From NCBI GenBank assembly GCA_030620375.1, contig JAUXEW010000162.1, positions 1-6,521 of the forward strand: a stretch of DNA of 6,521 nt. The letters are read 5' to 3'. Each line of letters starts with the position of its first letter. Within the stretch, counting starts at the first letter, position 1. The DNA is from Desulfobacteraceae bacterium (GTDB taxonomy: Bacteria; Desulfobacterota; Desulfobacteria; Desulfobacterales; UBA5616). The notes beneath the pieces were generated by a model, which was not told the DNA's origin, ran no database searches, and saw only the letters and a program-made list of their open reading frames with translations. A program made the position numbers and the translations under genes. Positions 6,202-6,521 of the stretch are shown here, piece by piece.

Positions 6202-6521
6202 ATGATGAGAAAGAAAATTGGCATAATATCAATATGTTTACTTGTTTTTATTATTGGCTATTATAATGTGGCCACTGCAGAGGAAGAGGCCTGTATCACA
6301 TGTCATAGGGACATAAGTCCGGGGCAAGTGGCAGATTGGGAAATCAGCCGACACTTCGAAGAAGAGATTACGTGTGCCGTTTGTCACGGTGAAGAACACA
6401 CCAGTGCCGATGATATTAATCGTGTAAGCTTGCCTGATGAGCATGTCTGTTCTGAATGCCATGAAGATCAGTTTGATCAGTTTACCAGTGGAAAACATAA
6501 TAATGGCTGGACATCAATGAA
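6202..6521 (+). CDS. Multiheme c-type cytochrome, HAO-like (partial, 3' end outside the window)
   Basis: Only the first 106 residues are present. An N-terminal signal peptide is clear: basic MMRKK, a hydrophobic core (about 6-21), and likely cleavage after ATA at residue 26, so the mature protein is periplasmic or outside the cell. Three c-type heme motifs follow quickly: CITCH (31-35), CAVCH (58-62) and CSECH (83-87). The surrounding pattern (PGQVADWEISRH between the first two hemes, CHGEEHTSADD after the second, FTSGKHNNGW after the third) resembles the N-terminal part of octaheme hydroxylamine-oxidoreductase-like cytochromes in anaerobes. The heme total and the active-site heme cannot be seen here. 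In anaerobes such proteins may reduce nitrite or hydroxylamine or simply transfer electrons. The start is supported by GAGG (6192-6195) six bases upstream of ATG; a second ATG follows directly at 6205. It is the third gene of the rightward operon, 15 bp after the DsrE-like gene. Confidence 0.82.
   Translation, partial: MMRKKIGIISICLLVFIIGYYNVATAEEEACITCHRDISPGQVADWEISRHFEEEITCAVCHGEEHTSADDINRVSLPDEHVCSECHEDQFDQFTSGKHNNGWTSM

Overview
The window reads as ordinary chromosomal DNA from an anaerobic, probably sulfate-reducing bacterium of the Desulfobacterota (Desulfobacteraceae-like). This is inferred from gene content: a GlcF/HdrD-type CCG iron-sulfur protein, a short cytoplasmic DsrE-family protein and a multiheme c-type cytochrome of the hydroxylamine-oxidoreductase (HAO) type lie together, and the base composition is moderate. 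No rRNA, tRNA, CRISPR array, insertion sequence or phage gene was seen.

The layout is two divergent operons around a 367-bp AT-rich intergenic region (4100-4466). Leftward, on the minus strand, are three very tightly packed genes. First comes a stand-alone hydantoinase/oxoprolinase-type ATPase (4099-2399). It is followed by a histone-deacetylase-fold amidohydrolase with a C-terminal zinc-ribbon-like extension (2399-1074). Last is an EpmA/GenX-type truncated lysyl-tRNA synthetase paralogue (about 1077-157). The first junction is TAATG and the second is best read as TTGA, so translation of the three is probably coupled. Past the last gene, at 12-70, lies a 59-bp dyad with perfect 15-bp arms that no gene explains.

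Rightward, on the plus strand, are an iron-sulfur protein with two [4Fe-4S] ferredoxin motifs and two CCG domains (4467-5777), a 115-residue DsrE-like protein (5839-6186), and the start of a secreted multiheme cytochrome c with three CXXCH motifs before the window ends (6202 to beyond 6521). Spacings of 61 and 15 bp suggest one transcript. The set looks like a redox module: a cytoplasmic electron-transfer or disulfide-chemistry pair plus a periplasmic cytochrome.

The leftward operon is the less usual part. It puts an ATP-dependent cyclic-amide-type enzyme, a zinc-dependent deacylase and an aminoacyl-adenylate-forming enzyme under shared translation. All three families make or break amide or acyl bonds, so a joint role in amide or lysine-acyl metabolism is possible, but this is inference and the substrate is not visible in the sequence.
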